Shown here one piece after another: positions 1 to 5,153 of a DNA stretch of 6,844 nt (position 1 is the stretch's first letter; the number at the start of each line of letters is the position of its first letter). The notes under the pieces were generated by a model, which ran no database searches, was not told the origin of the DNA, and worked only from the letters and a program-made list of their open reading frames with translations. The stretch is taken from contig CALDIA010000159.1 in NCBI GenBank assembly GCA_937901455.1, positions 1-6,844 of the forward strand, read 5' to 3'. This stretch comes from an uncultured Bacteroidales bacterium (lineage in GTDB: Bacteria; Bacteroidota; Bacteroidia; Bacteroidales; WCHB1-69). The position numbers and the translations under genes were made by a program.

Positions 1-25
1 GTGGTGAAAAAAGCAGAAAAAAAAG

Positions 26-56
26 TTTGCCGATGAGAAAACTTTTTGTATCTTTG
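26..56 (+). promoter_or_regulatory. Bacteroidota-type promoter for the toxin-antitoxin pair
   Basis: TTTG at 26-29 and TATCTTTG at 49-56 are separated by 19 bases, matching the known Bacteroidota sigma-ABfr consensus (TTTG, 19-21 bases, TAnnTTTG). Transcription would start near 61-65, leaving a 5' leader of about 15 bases before the ATG at 79. No clear operator palindrome is visible next to it. Confidence 0.75.
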
Positions 57-78
57 CAGCGTAAAATCAGAGTCGGTC

Positions 79-411
79 ATGGAAATAGACGTGGAATACC
101 TGCCGGAAGCCTCCGAGTTCATGCTGACTATTGACAAGGCTGCGGCAAGGAAATTAGCCTACAACGTGGGCAAGGTATGTATGGGCATCAAGGACAAGGA
201 GATCTTCAAGAAGCTGGAAGGCTCCGAAATATGGGAGTTCCGAGCGTTGCACGGCGGCAACTGCTATCGCCTGCTGTCGTTTTGGGACACGCGCACCGAG
301 ACGCTGATAGTGGCCACGCACGGCATGGTGAAGAAGTCACAGAAGACGCCCAAAAGGGAGATTGCCAAGGCCGAGTCGATAAGGAAGAGATATTTTGACG
401 ACAACAAATAA
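79..411 (+). CDS. higB: RelE/HigB-type toxin of the phage Gp49-like family
   Basis: The 110-residue product resembles the Gp49-like/HigB branch of the RelE superfamily, ribosome-associated mRNA endonucleases that act as toxins. The core runs from about residue 43 to 105. It reads KLEGSEIWEFRALHGGNCYR, then a beta segment (TLIVATHGM), then the lysine-rich KKSQKTPKREIAKAE that is diagnostic of the family. The ATG at 79 is chosen because the reading frame's earlier TTG at 46 lies inside the promoter, and the conserved protein begins at MEIDVEYL. The antitoxin gene begins 12 bases after the stop; toxin-first order is typical of higBA. Toxicity is inferred from family and context. The symbol is by family, not orthology. 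Confidence 0.85.
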   Translation: MEIDVEYLPEASEFMLTIDKAAARKLAYNVGKVCMGIKDKEIFKKLEGSEIWEFRALHGGNCYRLLSFWDTRTETLIVATHGMVKKSQKTPKREIAKAESIRKRYFDDNK

Positions 412-423
412 ACAGATTGCGAT

Positions 424-744
424 ATGAAGACAATGACACATGGGCAAATGCTTGACAAGCTCCTCGGTCCCGTCGGCACCGCCGAAAGGGACGAGTTCGA
501 CGCGGAGGTGAAGGCCGCCGCGCAGGAATACTTCATCGGCGAGGCCATCAAGGAGACCCGCAAGAAGCAGGGGCTGACACAGGAGGAACTCGGCGAGCGC
601 ATGGGCGTGAAGAAGTCCTACGTCTCGAAGATGGAGAGCGGCAGGAACATCGCCTATTCCACCATCATGCGAGCGTTCAAGGCATTGGGCGTTCCCTCCG
701 CCAGCCTCGACCTCGGACAGTTTGGCCGCGTCGCCCTCTGGTGA
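424..744 (+). CDS. higA: HigA-type antitoxin with XRE helix-turn-helix
   Basis: This 106-residue protein should neutralise the toxin encoded just upstream and repress their shared promoter, as HigA proteins do. Residues 38-92 form a Cro/C1-type HTH domain; helices 2-3 are seen in LTQEELGERMGVKKSYVSKM (51-70) followed by ESGR. The N-terminal 35 residues are acidic and helical and are probably the toxin-binding part. The gene is co-transcribed with the toxin (12-base gap) and ends 27 bases before a strong terminator, so the pair forms a self-contained two-gene cassette. Family membership is secure; partnership is inferred from adjacency and the toxin-first order. Confidence 0.87.
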   Translation: MKTMTHGQMLDKLLGPVGTAERDEFDAEVKAAAQEYFIGEAIKETRKKQGLTQEELGERMGVKKSYVSKMESGRNIAYSTIMRAFKALGVPSASLDLGQFGRVALW

Positions 745-771
745 CGGACGGACAGCGCACGGCGTACTCAC

Positions 772-806
772 AAGGCCGCTCCTTTCAACGGGGACGGCCT
801 TTTTTT
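772..806 (+). terminator. Rho-independent terminator of the toxin-antitoxin operon
   Basis: Perfect 7-bp stem AAGGCCG (772-778) with CGGCCTT (795-801), followed by a run of T through 806. It lies 27 bases after the antitoxin stop codon. The loop (779-794) could add a few pairs (TCC with GGA). There is no T-run on the other strand, so it should act only on rightward transcripts. Confidence 0.85.
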
Positions 807-960
807 CGTTGGAATCTACCGAAAACAGCACAGGCTTCGTCTGAAACAAACGAACACTCGGCGAAAACGGGCGCAAGGAGGGCTTTTCTCCTCTCGGTCG
901 TGAAATCCTTCGTCTTGGCGGGGAAAACGCCGCCACGGGCTTGTATCGAAGCCGTGGGCG
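807..960. other. Hairpin-rich untranslated spacer between convergent operons
   Basis: No convincing gene is seen. The stretch holds several potential hairpins: AGGAG (876-880) with CTCCT (888-892); TGGCGG (916-921) with CCGCCA (930-935); and a longer one with arms CGCCACGGGCTT (931-942) and AAGCCGTGGGCG (949-960), pairing with small bulges. The last two share bases 931-935 and so exclude each other. This may be an untranslated tail, a structured RNA or simply GC-rich spacer. A plus-strand frame stays open here, but it crosses two terminators and runs antisense into a regulator gene, so it is not called. Confidence 0.4.
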
Positions 961-997
961 CAAAAGAACAGGCTGCACGGCACAACGCCATGCAGCC
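961..997 (-). terminator. Rho-independent terminator of the two-regulator operon
   Basis: Read on the minus strand, a strong hairpin has outer 7-bp arms GGCTGCA/TGCAGCC (971-977 and 991-997), a symmetrical one-base mismatch, then inner GGC/GCC around a 5-base loop. It is followed by TGTTCTTTT (961-969 region). It lies about 31 bases beyond the stop codon of the second regulator gene. Confidence 0.75.
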
Positions 998-1028
998 AGT
1001 CCCCATAATCTTCATATTGTCGCCTTGT

Positions 1029-1301
1029 CTATTGCATCACCTTCGGGAACAGCCCTACCTTCGTGCCGTCGGGGAGGCTGAAGGTGAACGCCGGCTCTTG
1101 GTGCCGCTCGTCTTGCATGAACTCCGAGAGGGTCATGCCGAAGAAGGCGGCGATGTCGGCCACCAAGGAGATTTTCGGGTTGCCTCTCTTGAGCGTATCA
1201 TACAGCGTGGGTTGTGGCTTCTCAATCCGTTTTGCAAGTTCGTTCTCCGATATGCCCCGCTGCTTGCATAATTCTTTCACCCTCTCTCTGATGTCAATCA
1301 T
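1029..1301 (-). CDS. XRE-family transcriptional regulator, second of tandem pair
   Basis: A 90-residue DNA-binding protein of the Cro/C1 (XRE) class. Residues 3-63 form the HTH domain: IRERVKELCKQRGISENELA, then a recognition helix around PQPTLYDTLKRGNPKIS, then the ADIAAFFGMTLSEF helix. The C-terminal tail (AFTFSLPDGTKVGLFPK) is a short hydrophobic beta-like strand pair. The frame stays open up to 1364, but the ATG at 1301 is preferred: it starts right at the HTH domain, leaves a 5-base gap to the preceding stop and avoids overlapping the upstream gene. It is co-transcribed with that gene, which is a paralog. It likely acts as a repressor in a phage-type switch or as a regulator of neighbouring mobile DNA; the target is unknown. 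Confidence 0.83.
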   Translation of the reverse strand: MIDIRERVKELCKQRGISENELAKRIEKPQPTLYDTLKRGNPKISLVADIAAFFGMTLSEFMQDERHQEPAFTFSLPDGTKVGLFPKVMQ

Positions 1302-1306
1302 GGCTG

Positions 1307-1657
1307 CTACTGGTTCAATGGTGCGCTCAATGTCAATGTTACCTCCTTGCCGCAGTGGGGACAATGAAACACGGGCTTTTCGATAATCGTTTTTTCGTCT
1401 GGGTTTCGTTCTGAAAGTAAATCCACAATCTCAACTCCAAGGGCATCCGCTATCCTCTGCAATGTGACAAGGCGGAGGTTGCCTTTCTTGATGGTTGTGT
1501 AAAGCGCGATGTCACTCCCTAACCCCATAAGGTCAGCCAGTTTCTTGATTGACAAACCTTTCTCTTCGCATATTGTGTCAATGCGCCCTTTCAGGTTTTT
1601 TGAGAATTGCTCCTTTAGAGCCTGTTCTTCATCTTTCTGTTTTTGTGTTTTTACCAT
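1307..1657 (-). CDS. XRE-family regulator with C-terminal CPHC zinc-ribbon-like tail
   Basis: A 116-residue protein with a charged N-terminal extension (residues 1-20, KTQKQKDEEQALKEQ). A Cro/C1-type HTH domain follows (about 21-83: RIDTICEEKGLSIKKLADLM, then ALYTTIKKGNLRLVTLQRIADALGV). The C-terminal strand FHCPHCGKEVTLTL (97-110) carries one CxxC knuckle. One CxxC pair supplies only two zinc ligands, so a full site would need dimer formation or other ligands. This is the first gene of a leftward two-gene operon. Its promoter is divergent from the rightward early genes, and it could repress them through the palindrome at 1811-1843. That role is inferred from position; the HTH assignment is visible in the sequence. 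Confidence 0.85.
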   Translation of the reverse strand: MVKTQKQKDEEQALKEQFSKNLKGRIDTICEEKGLSIKKLADLMGLGSDIALYTTIKKGNLRLVTLQRIADALGVEIVDLLSERNPDEKTIIEKPVFHCPHCGKEVTLTLSAPLNQ

Positions 1658-1692
1658 ATTATATTATGCTTATTTAATGAATAAATCGGCTG

Positions 1693-1725
1693 CAAAGATA
1701 AATAAAAATCTTAATTCATAGCAAA
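1693..1725 (-). promoter_or_regulatory. Leftward Bacteroidota-type promoter of the regulator operon
   Basis: On the minus strand TTTG (1725-1722) and TATCTTTG (1700-1693) are separated by 21 bases, matching the consensus. The start codon at 1657 lies 35 bases downstream of the -7 box. A second run containing CAAAAAAA (1741-1748 on plus) lies upstream and adds an A/T-rich upstream element. Confidence 0.75.
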
Positions 1726-1810
1726 AACTAAAATGAAAAGCAAAAAAAGTGGATTTTTTTTCTTTCTCATAATCAGCAATATATAGTGTTTTTAATAAAA
1801 TAATATGAAA

Positions 1811-1843
1811 TTATTTGAAAATAATGCTTGTTATTTCAAATAA
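1811..1843. promoter_or_regulatory. AT-rich palindrome, probable repressor operator
   Basis: TTATTTGAAAATAA (1811-1824) is the near-perfect reverse complement of TTATTTCAAATAA (1831-1843), with one extra A and a 6-base spacer TGCTTG. It overlaps the -33 element of the rightward promoter at 1827-1857. A bound dimer or tetramer would block RNA polymerase, so this is a good candidate operator for one of the divergently encoded XRE proteins. Which protein binds is inferred only. Confidence 0.55.
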
Positions 1844-1857
1844 TAGTATTAGTTTTG
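1827..1857 (+). promoter_or_regulatory. Rightward Bacteroidota-type promoter of the early operon
   Basis: CTTG (1827-1830) and TAGTTTTG (1850-1857) are 19 bases apart, fitting TTG/TAnnTTTG. Transcription would begin near 1862-1866, giving a leader of about 65 bases before the ATG at 1929. The leader is A-rich, and GAAAGGGC lies just upstream of the start codon. Confidence 0.65.
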
Positions 1858-1928
1858 CAGCGTAACAACACAAATAATAAACATAGATACTAATAAATAA
1901 GGTATAAATCAAAAGAAAGGGCAAAGCA

Positions 1929-2255
1929 ATGAACACGAAACAGACATTGAGGGACATTATGACGATGGCTTGGGCTTTCGTCAAGAGAAACGGCTTCACG
2001 ATGAGCGAGGCACTGAAAACCGCGTGGCGCAACTTCAAGCTGAAGGCGCAAATGGCCGTGCGCATCTGCAAGTTCTACTTCCAGAAGGTGGACGGCACGA
2101 TCCGCGAGGCATACGGCACGCTGAACGCCGCCATGCTGCCAGCCACCGCTGGGGACGACAACCGCAAGCGCAACGACACGGTTCAAGTGTACTTCGACAC
2201 CGAGAAGCAAGAATGGCGTTGCTTCAAGAAGGCAAACCTTATCAGAATCGAATAA
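1929..2255 (+). CDS. DUF2693/WYL_2-like SH3 beta-barrel protein
   Basis: The 108-residue product matches, from memory of the family, a small Bacteroidota and phage family described as having an Sm-like SH3 beta-barrel fold (DUF2693, WYL_2). The signature is in the C-terminal half: CKFYFQKVDGTIREAYGTLN (47-66), a variable polar loop with ATAGDDNRKRNDT (72-84), then VQVYFDTEKQEWRCFKKANL (85-104). The N-terminal 40 residues are helical and basic (MSEALKTAWRNFKLKAQMAV), resembling the short helical segments seen ahead of this domain in Bacteroidales phage proteins. Biochemical function is unknown; an SH3/Sm fold suggests nucleic-acid or protein binding. It is the first gene after the divergent promoter, with an RBS-like AGAAAGG about 9 bases before the start. 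Confidence 0.72.
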   Translation: MNTKQTLRDIMTMAWAFVKRNGFTMSEALKTAWRNFKLKAQMAVRICKFYFQKVDGTIREAYGTLNAAMLPATAGDDNRKRNDTVQVYFDTEKQEWRCFKKANLIRIE

Positions 2256-2274
2256 TTTAGAAACGTTCCAAACT

Positions 2275-2382
2275 ATGGCAGACGAAAGAGGCATACTTGA
2301 CATCATGGCCGACATGATGGACGACACCGACAGGATTGTAGCCAGCTTCCTCAACTTCAAGGACGAAAGGGCAAGGCGATGA
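2275..2382 (+). CDS. Small acidic hypothetical protein, 35 residues
   Basis: An ATG 19 bases after the preceding gene opens a 35-codon frame, beginning MADERGILDIMADMMDDTDR and ending in a basic KDERARR. The body is amphipathic, acidic and Met-rich, and probably a single helix. The next gene starts one base after this stop, and that tight packing is the main reason to call it real. It is not recognised as a known family. Small accessory proteins of this size are frequent after phage early promoters. Confidence 0.5.
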   Translation: MADERGILDIMADMMDDTDRIVASFLNFKDERARR

Positions 2383-2383
2383 C

Positions 2384-2533
2384 ATGGCAGACAACAAGGC
2401 GACCGACAAGTTCTTCATGGACTTCTACACCCTATTCGACCCGCTTCAAGACTTCGTTTTCGATACTGTTGGCGGGGTCATGCTCAAAAAGGCATTGGTG
2501 TATGGCTTGAAGGGCAGGTTTGAAGGGGTCTGA
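2384..2533 (+). CDS. Small hypothetical protein, 49 residues
   Basis: The ATG lies one base after the preceding stop, with AAGG about 7 bases upstream as a possible RBS inside the previous gene. The product begins MADNKATDKFFMDFYTLFDP. It has an aromatic helix (FFMDFYTLFDPLQDFVFDTV, residues 10-29) followed by a Gly-containing hydrophobic stretch (GGVMLKKALVYGLKGRF). It is too polar for a clear membrane helix. The family is not recognised. It shares only the MAD start with its neighbour. It closes the first rightward operon, about 30 bases before the inverted repeat at 2564. Confidence 0.5.
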   Translation: MADNKATDKFFMDFYTLFDPLQDFVFDTVGGVMLKKALVYGLKGRFEGV

Positions 2534-2563
2534 ATCCGATTTCCAAAAGCAGTAAATGGCGGC

Positions 2564-2603
2564 AAGGTTGTAGGTGGATTTTCATAAAATTGCCTACAAC
2601 CTT
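2564..2603. repeat. Perfect 11-bp inverted repeat overlapping a promoter
   Basis: AAGGTTGTAGG (2564-2574) and CCTACAACCTT (2593-2603) are exact reverse complements separated by 18 bases. The pairing extends to GCA/TGC with one bulge. The right arm ends on the -33 TTTG (2602-2605), so it may be an operator. It may instead be a weak terminator for the previous operon, though no T-run follows. The same 11-mer recurs at 6642-6652. Confidence 0.7.
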
Positions 2604-2633
2604 TGCTTGTTTGGAGAAAAGTTCGTACCTTTG
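2602..2633 (+). promoter_or_regulatory. Bacteroidota-type promoter of the ASCH-to-terminase block
   Basis: TTTG (2602-2605) and TACCTTTG (2626-2633) are separated by 20 bases, a full match to the consensus. Transcription would start near 2638-2642, about 15 bases before the ATG at 2655. Its -33 element is covered by the right arm of the inverted repeat, suggesting regulated expression. Confidence 0.72.
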
Positions 2634-2654
2634 CGACATAATAACCGAAACACT

Positions 2655-3104
2655 ATGAAAATCAACGTAAACGGAAACGAGGTAGAGGCATACGCCCTCA
2701 TAATGAAGAAAGAGAACGCGCTGGAAATACTCCACGGCAAGAAGACCGTAGAAATCAGGCTGGAAAGCCCCAAGTATTTGAAGATGTTCACTGACCAAGC
2801 GAAAGTCGAGAGAAACCGCAAGGCCAGGGCAGAGGGGAGGGACGAATGGCAGGTGCCAATCCGCAACGACATCGGCTTTGTCCACTTCTACAACTATGCC
2901 AACACATGGGCGTTGGACTGCGAGATCGACGAGATAGGGACGGTTTCGCCCATCAAGGAAGACGCGGAGTTCCTTGCCCAAGAGTTCGGCTGCCACGAGT
3001 TCGACGACGCATGGCAAGAATACGAGGGCAAGCCCGATGAGGAAATCCCGTTCTACTTCTACCTCCATATCAACGCGATTGCCGGCCATCGCGGGCTTGA
3101 GTGA
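2655..3104 (+). CDS. ASCH-domain (PUA-like) protein
   Basis: The 149-residue product carries the ASCH signature near its N-terminus: ALIMKKENALEILHGKKTVE, then IRL (residues 14-36), containing the family's G-K-K-x-x-E-x-R core (28-35). ASCH domains are PUA-like beta barrels that bind RNA or modified nucleosides; one member, E. coli YqfB, is an N4-acetylcytidine amidohydrolase. Later parts include IGFVHFYNYANTWALDCEID (73-92), a barrel strand pair, and an acidic C-terminal half with DEEIPFYFYLHI (128-139). The ATG at 2655 follows the promoter by 21 bases; an upstream in-frame TTG-type extension would run through the promoter and is rejected. The substrate is unknown. A role in handling modified nucleic acid is inferred from the family and from the ATP-pyrophosphatase encoded downstream. 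Confidence 0.75.
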   Translation: MKINVNGNEVEAYALIMKKENALEILHGKKTVEIRLESPKYLKMFTDQAKVERNRKARAEGRDEWQVPIRNDIGFVHFYNYANTWALDCEIDEIGTVSPIKEDAEFLAQEFGCHEFDDAWQEYEGKPDEEIPFYFYLHINAIAGHRGLE

Positions 3105-3170
3105 CCCGTGACAGCCACAACCATATAGAACCAAAAACCAAAATTTACTAACCAACAAAACCTTAATGTC

Positions 3171-3326
3171 ATGGAAGGAGCCTATGCAAGAAAGGTAGAT
3201 AACGGCAGGACAACCGCCTACTACCGTACCAAGGCCGACTATCTGGCTGGTCGTCAGACGGCCAGAAAGTCACGCGCCCGCCAACGTGAGAGAATCAACC
3301 GCAGCGTCGGTGGCCGCGTAGTGTAA
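3171..3326 (+). CDS. Small arginine-rich basic protein, 51 residues
   Basis: The 51-codon frame begins MEGAYARKVDNGRTTAYYRT and includes a dense basic run, GRQTARKSRARQRERINRS (27-45). There are 11 Arg and 3 Lys against 4 acidic residues, so it should bind nucleic acid or an acidic partner. It starts 66 bases after the ASCH gene and ends 4 bases before the PAPS-reductase-like gene, which suggests co-translation with the latter. No conserved domain is recognised. An ATG at 3166 is out of frame with this gene, so 3171 is the start used. Confidence 0.6.
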   Translation: MEGAYARKVDNGRTTAYYRTKADYLAGRQTARKSRARQRERINRSVGGRVV

Positions 3327-3330
3327 GCGC

Positions 3331-4038
3331 ATGGAGAGGGCGATAGAAGTCATCGACGGCATCGCTCGGAGGACGGACATGGCCTTGCTGTTCCACTCGG
3401 CATCGGGCAAGGACAGCATCGCCATGCTCGACCTCATGGCCCCGCGCTTCCGCAAGGTGACGTGCGTCTATATGTACATCACCAAGGGGCTGGAGCACAT
3501 CAACCGCTACATCGGATGGGCGCAGGCGAAGTACCCCAACGCCTCATTCGTGCAAGTGCCGCACTACGCCGTTTCCTCCTACGTCAAGTACGGCTTCCTT
3601 GGCTGCAAGTGCAATCCCAATCAGAGGATTGTCACGCTGGCCGAAATCACCGACTTGGCAAGGAGGCAGACCGGCATCGAATGGGCTTTCTTCGGCTTCA
3701 AGAAGTCGGACAGCCTCAACCGCCGCGTCATGCTGGGGACATACGACAAGGAGGCCGTCTGCGAGAAGACCAAGAAATGCTATCCGCTCTCCACCTACAA
3801 GAACTCGGACGTGCTGGCCTACATCGGGCGCAACGGACTCATCAAGCCGGAACGCTACGGGGCGCACCAGTCGGCAGGGACGGCGGTCAACGACCTCGGC
3901 TATCTGCTGTGGCTCCGCGACAACTTCCCCAACGACCTCAACAAAGTGATTGCAACCTACCCATTGGCAGAAAGGATACTATTCGAGCATGACTACAAGA
4001 CTGAAGCAGAGCGAGACGCGCAACATCAGGCGGAGTGA
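3331..4038 (+). CDS. PAPS-reductase-like ATP pyrophosphatase (IbrA-like)
   Basis: A 235-residue protein of the adenine-nucleotide alpha-hydrolase (PP-loop) superfamily. The PP-loop is FHSASGKDSIAMLDL (21-35), a one-residue-shorter form of SxSGGKDS. Other family marks are YITKGLEHI (49-57), FGFKKSDSLNRR (121-132) and CYPLSTYKNSDVLAYI (150-165). Such enzymes adenylate a substrate using ATP with release of pyrophosphate. The C-terminal ECGLH cysteine motif of true sulfonucleotide reductases is absent, so assimilatory sulfate reduction is unlikely. GCKCNPNQ (91-98) and C144/C150 could form a metal site. It overlaps the ParB-like gene by 50 bases. That pairing recalls IbrA/IbrB of E. coli and similar phage pairs; DndC, of DNA phosphorothioation, is a more distant relative. 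The substrate is unknown. Confidence 0.82.
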   Translation: MERAIEVIDGIARRTDMALLFHSASGKDSIAMLDLMAPRFRKVTCVYMYITKGLEHINRYIGWAQAKYPNASFVQVPHYAVSSYVKYGFLGCKCNPNQRIVTLAEITDLARRQTGIEWAFFGFKKSDSLNRRVMLGTYDKEAVCEKTKKCYPLSTYKNSDVLAYIGRNGLIKPERYGAHQSAGTAVNDLGYLLWLRDNFPNDLNKVIATYPLAERILFEHDYKTEAERDAQHQAE

Positions 4039-4699
4039 AATCAACCTCAACCCCGTCAACCCCAAGCGGCACACCGACGAGGCCGTGAAATTGCAGAAGA
4101 AGAACCTCCAGAAGGTGGGCTTCCTCGGCGGCATCGTGTGGAACGAGCGCACGGGCAACCTCATCGACGGACACCGCCGCGTGAAGGCGATGGACTTGCA
4201 CTACAAGTACGACGGCACACCCGAAACCGACTACACATTGAAGGTCGAAGCGGTGAGCCTCGACGAGAAACAGGAGAAGGAGCAACTCACCTATATGGCC
4301 GTGGGCAACACCAAGGCCGACATCGACCTGATAGCCCGCTACGCCCCCGACATCGACCTTGCGGACGTGGGGCTTGGCGCCGACGACCTCGCGGCCATCG
4401 GCTCGCTCATCGGCACGGCTGACCTTGACATTCCCGACATCGGCGCGGAACTGTTCGGCTTCGGCGACGCGGCGCAGCCGAAGGCAGAGGCCAAGACAGC
4501 GGAGGAAAAGACCCGCCACGTCAAGGAGATGAAACGGCAGGTGGAGGAGAAGGCGGAGCAGCAGGCGATGGACGAGGCCGCGTATTGCACCCTCTCATTC
4601 TCCAACTACGACAACTACCTTGCCTTTGTCGAACTCGTCGGGGCGCATGAAGGCGACCGATACGTCAAAGGGGAAACGGTGCTTGGGATGATAGAATGA
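3989..4699 (+). CDS. ParB-like nuclease-domain protein (IbrB-like)
   Basis: A 236-residue protein with an N-terminal ParB/sulfiredoxin-fold domain (about 15-115). INLNPVNPKRHTDEAVKLQK begins it, VGFLGGIVWNERTGNLIDGH follows, and the ParB box GHRRVKA lies at 61-67, the nucleotide-binding motif. The DVGLGADDLAAIG segment (126-138) resembles the region after this domain in phage ParB-like proteins linked to methyltransferases or PAPS-reductase-like partners. Residues 165-195 (AEEKTRHVKEMKRQVEEKAE) look like a coiled coil, followed by a C-terminal domain of unknown type. ATG 3989 is preferred to an earlier TTG at 3950 because similarity begins after it. Chromosome partition is unlikely: there is no ParA and no central HTH. 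A role in gene control or DNA handling with its partner is inferred. Confidence 0.8.
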   Translation: MTTRLKQSETRNIRRSEINLNPVNPKRHTDEAVKLQKKNLQKVGFLGGIVWNERTGNLIDGHRRVKAMDLHYKYDGTPETDYTLKVEAVSLDEKQEKEQLTYMAVGNTKADIDLIARYAPDIDLADVGLGADDLAAIGSLIGTADLDIPDIGAELFGFGDAAQPKAEAKTAEEKTRHVKEMKRQVEEKAEQQAMDEAAYCTLSFSNYDNYLAFVELVGAHEGDRYVKGETVLGMIE

Positions 4700-4734
4700 A
4701 AATCGACAAATTCAACACATACGCACGCGCATGA
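4696..4734 (+). CDS. 12-codon mini-ORF linking ParB-like and terminase genes
   Basis: An ATG overlaps the ParB-like stop codon as ATGA (4696-4699). The frame encodes MKIDKFNTYARA, and its stop overlaps the next ATG, again as ATGA (4731-4734). This exact double overlap would let ribosomes pass by termination-reinitiation from the ParB-like gene to the small terminase gene. It may be a translational coupler rather than a source of functional peptide. It could also be chance. Confidence 0.35.
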   Translation: MKIDKFNTYARA

Positions 4735-5153
4735 GAAAACCGACCATAAGCAAATTCCGCGAGGTGCTGCGCAAGACGGGAGGCAACATCACCAAGGCTG
4801 CCGCCGCCTTCAAGGTGAACCGTGGCACCATCTACAACTGGACGAAGGAGGACGAAGCGTTCATGCAAGCCCTGAAGGACGAGCGCGGCGCATTGGTGGA
4901 CGAATGCCTTGCGTCGGCAAGGATATTGGCGTTGGGCATACCCGAAAGGGACGACAAAGGCAACTTCACGGGCTGGCTTGAAAGACCTGATGGCAACATG
5001 CTCCGCTACCTGCTTTCCACGCTCGGCAAGGACGAGGGCTTCGTCGAGAGCATGGACATCACCACCAACGGGAAAGAGATAACCCTTCCCCGACTGTCGG
5101 AAATGGACATCGAGGAACTGAAAAGGATAAACGGCATTGGCAACCAAGAGTGA
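4731..5153 (+). CDS. terS: Probable terminase small subunit, helix-turn-helix
   Basis: A 140-residue protein encoded just upstream of, and overlapping, the large terminase gene. The N-terminus holds a Fis/resolvase-like HTH (residues 5-40): GGNITKAAAAFKVNRGTIYN then WTKED. In small terminases this recognises the packaging site on phage DNA. The middle (55-105, LASARILALGIPERDDKGNF then GWLERPDGNMLRYLLSTLGK) resembles the oligomerisation core of such proteins, and the last 30 residues (LSEMDIEELKRINGIG) would contact the motor. Only the HTH is visible directly; the terminase role rests on gene order and size. It could otherwise be a general HTH regulator, but the 17-base overlap with the motor gene argues for packaging. 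Confidence 0.75.
   Translation: MRKPTISKFREVLRKTGGNITKAAAAFKVNRGTIYNWTKEDEAFMQALKDERGALVDECLASARILALGIPERDDKGNFTGWLERPDGNMLRYLLSTLGKDEGFVESMDITTNGKEITLPRLSEMDIEELKRINGIGNQE

Noticed and set aside
1..36. Possible tail of an upstream gene (VVKKAEKKVCR then stop)
   Set aside because: Only 11 codons are visible, the composition is low complexity, and the stretch overlaps the -33 element. It is too short to call.
337..978. 213-codon minus-strand open frame
   Set aside because: It is antisense to the toxin and antitoxin genes, both of which are recognised families with a matching promoter and terminator.
741..1271. Long plus-strand open frame of 176 codons
   Set aside because: It begins inside the antitoxin end, crosses two terminators and runs antisense through the second XRE gene. 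The composition is that of a shadow frame, although frames like this are sometimes annotated in Bacteroides genomes.
2564..2603. CRISPR-like or invertible-promoter unit
   Set aside because: There are only two arms with an 18-base spacer, too short for a promoter inversion segment and not a repeat-spacer array. An operator or protein-binding site is more likely.
2484..3158. 224-codon minus-strand open frame
   Set aside because: It is antisense to the ASCH gene and spans its promoter. The plus-strand product has a clear family signature.
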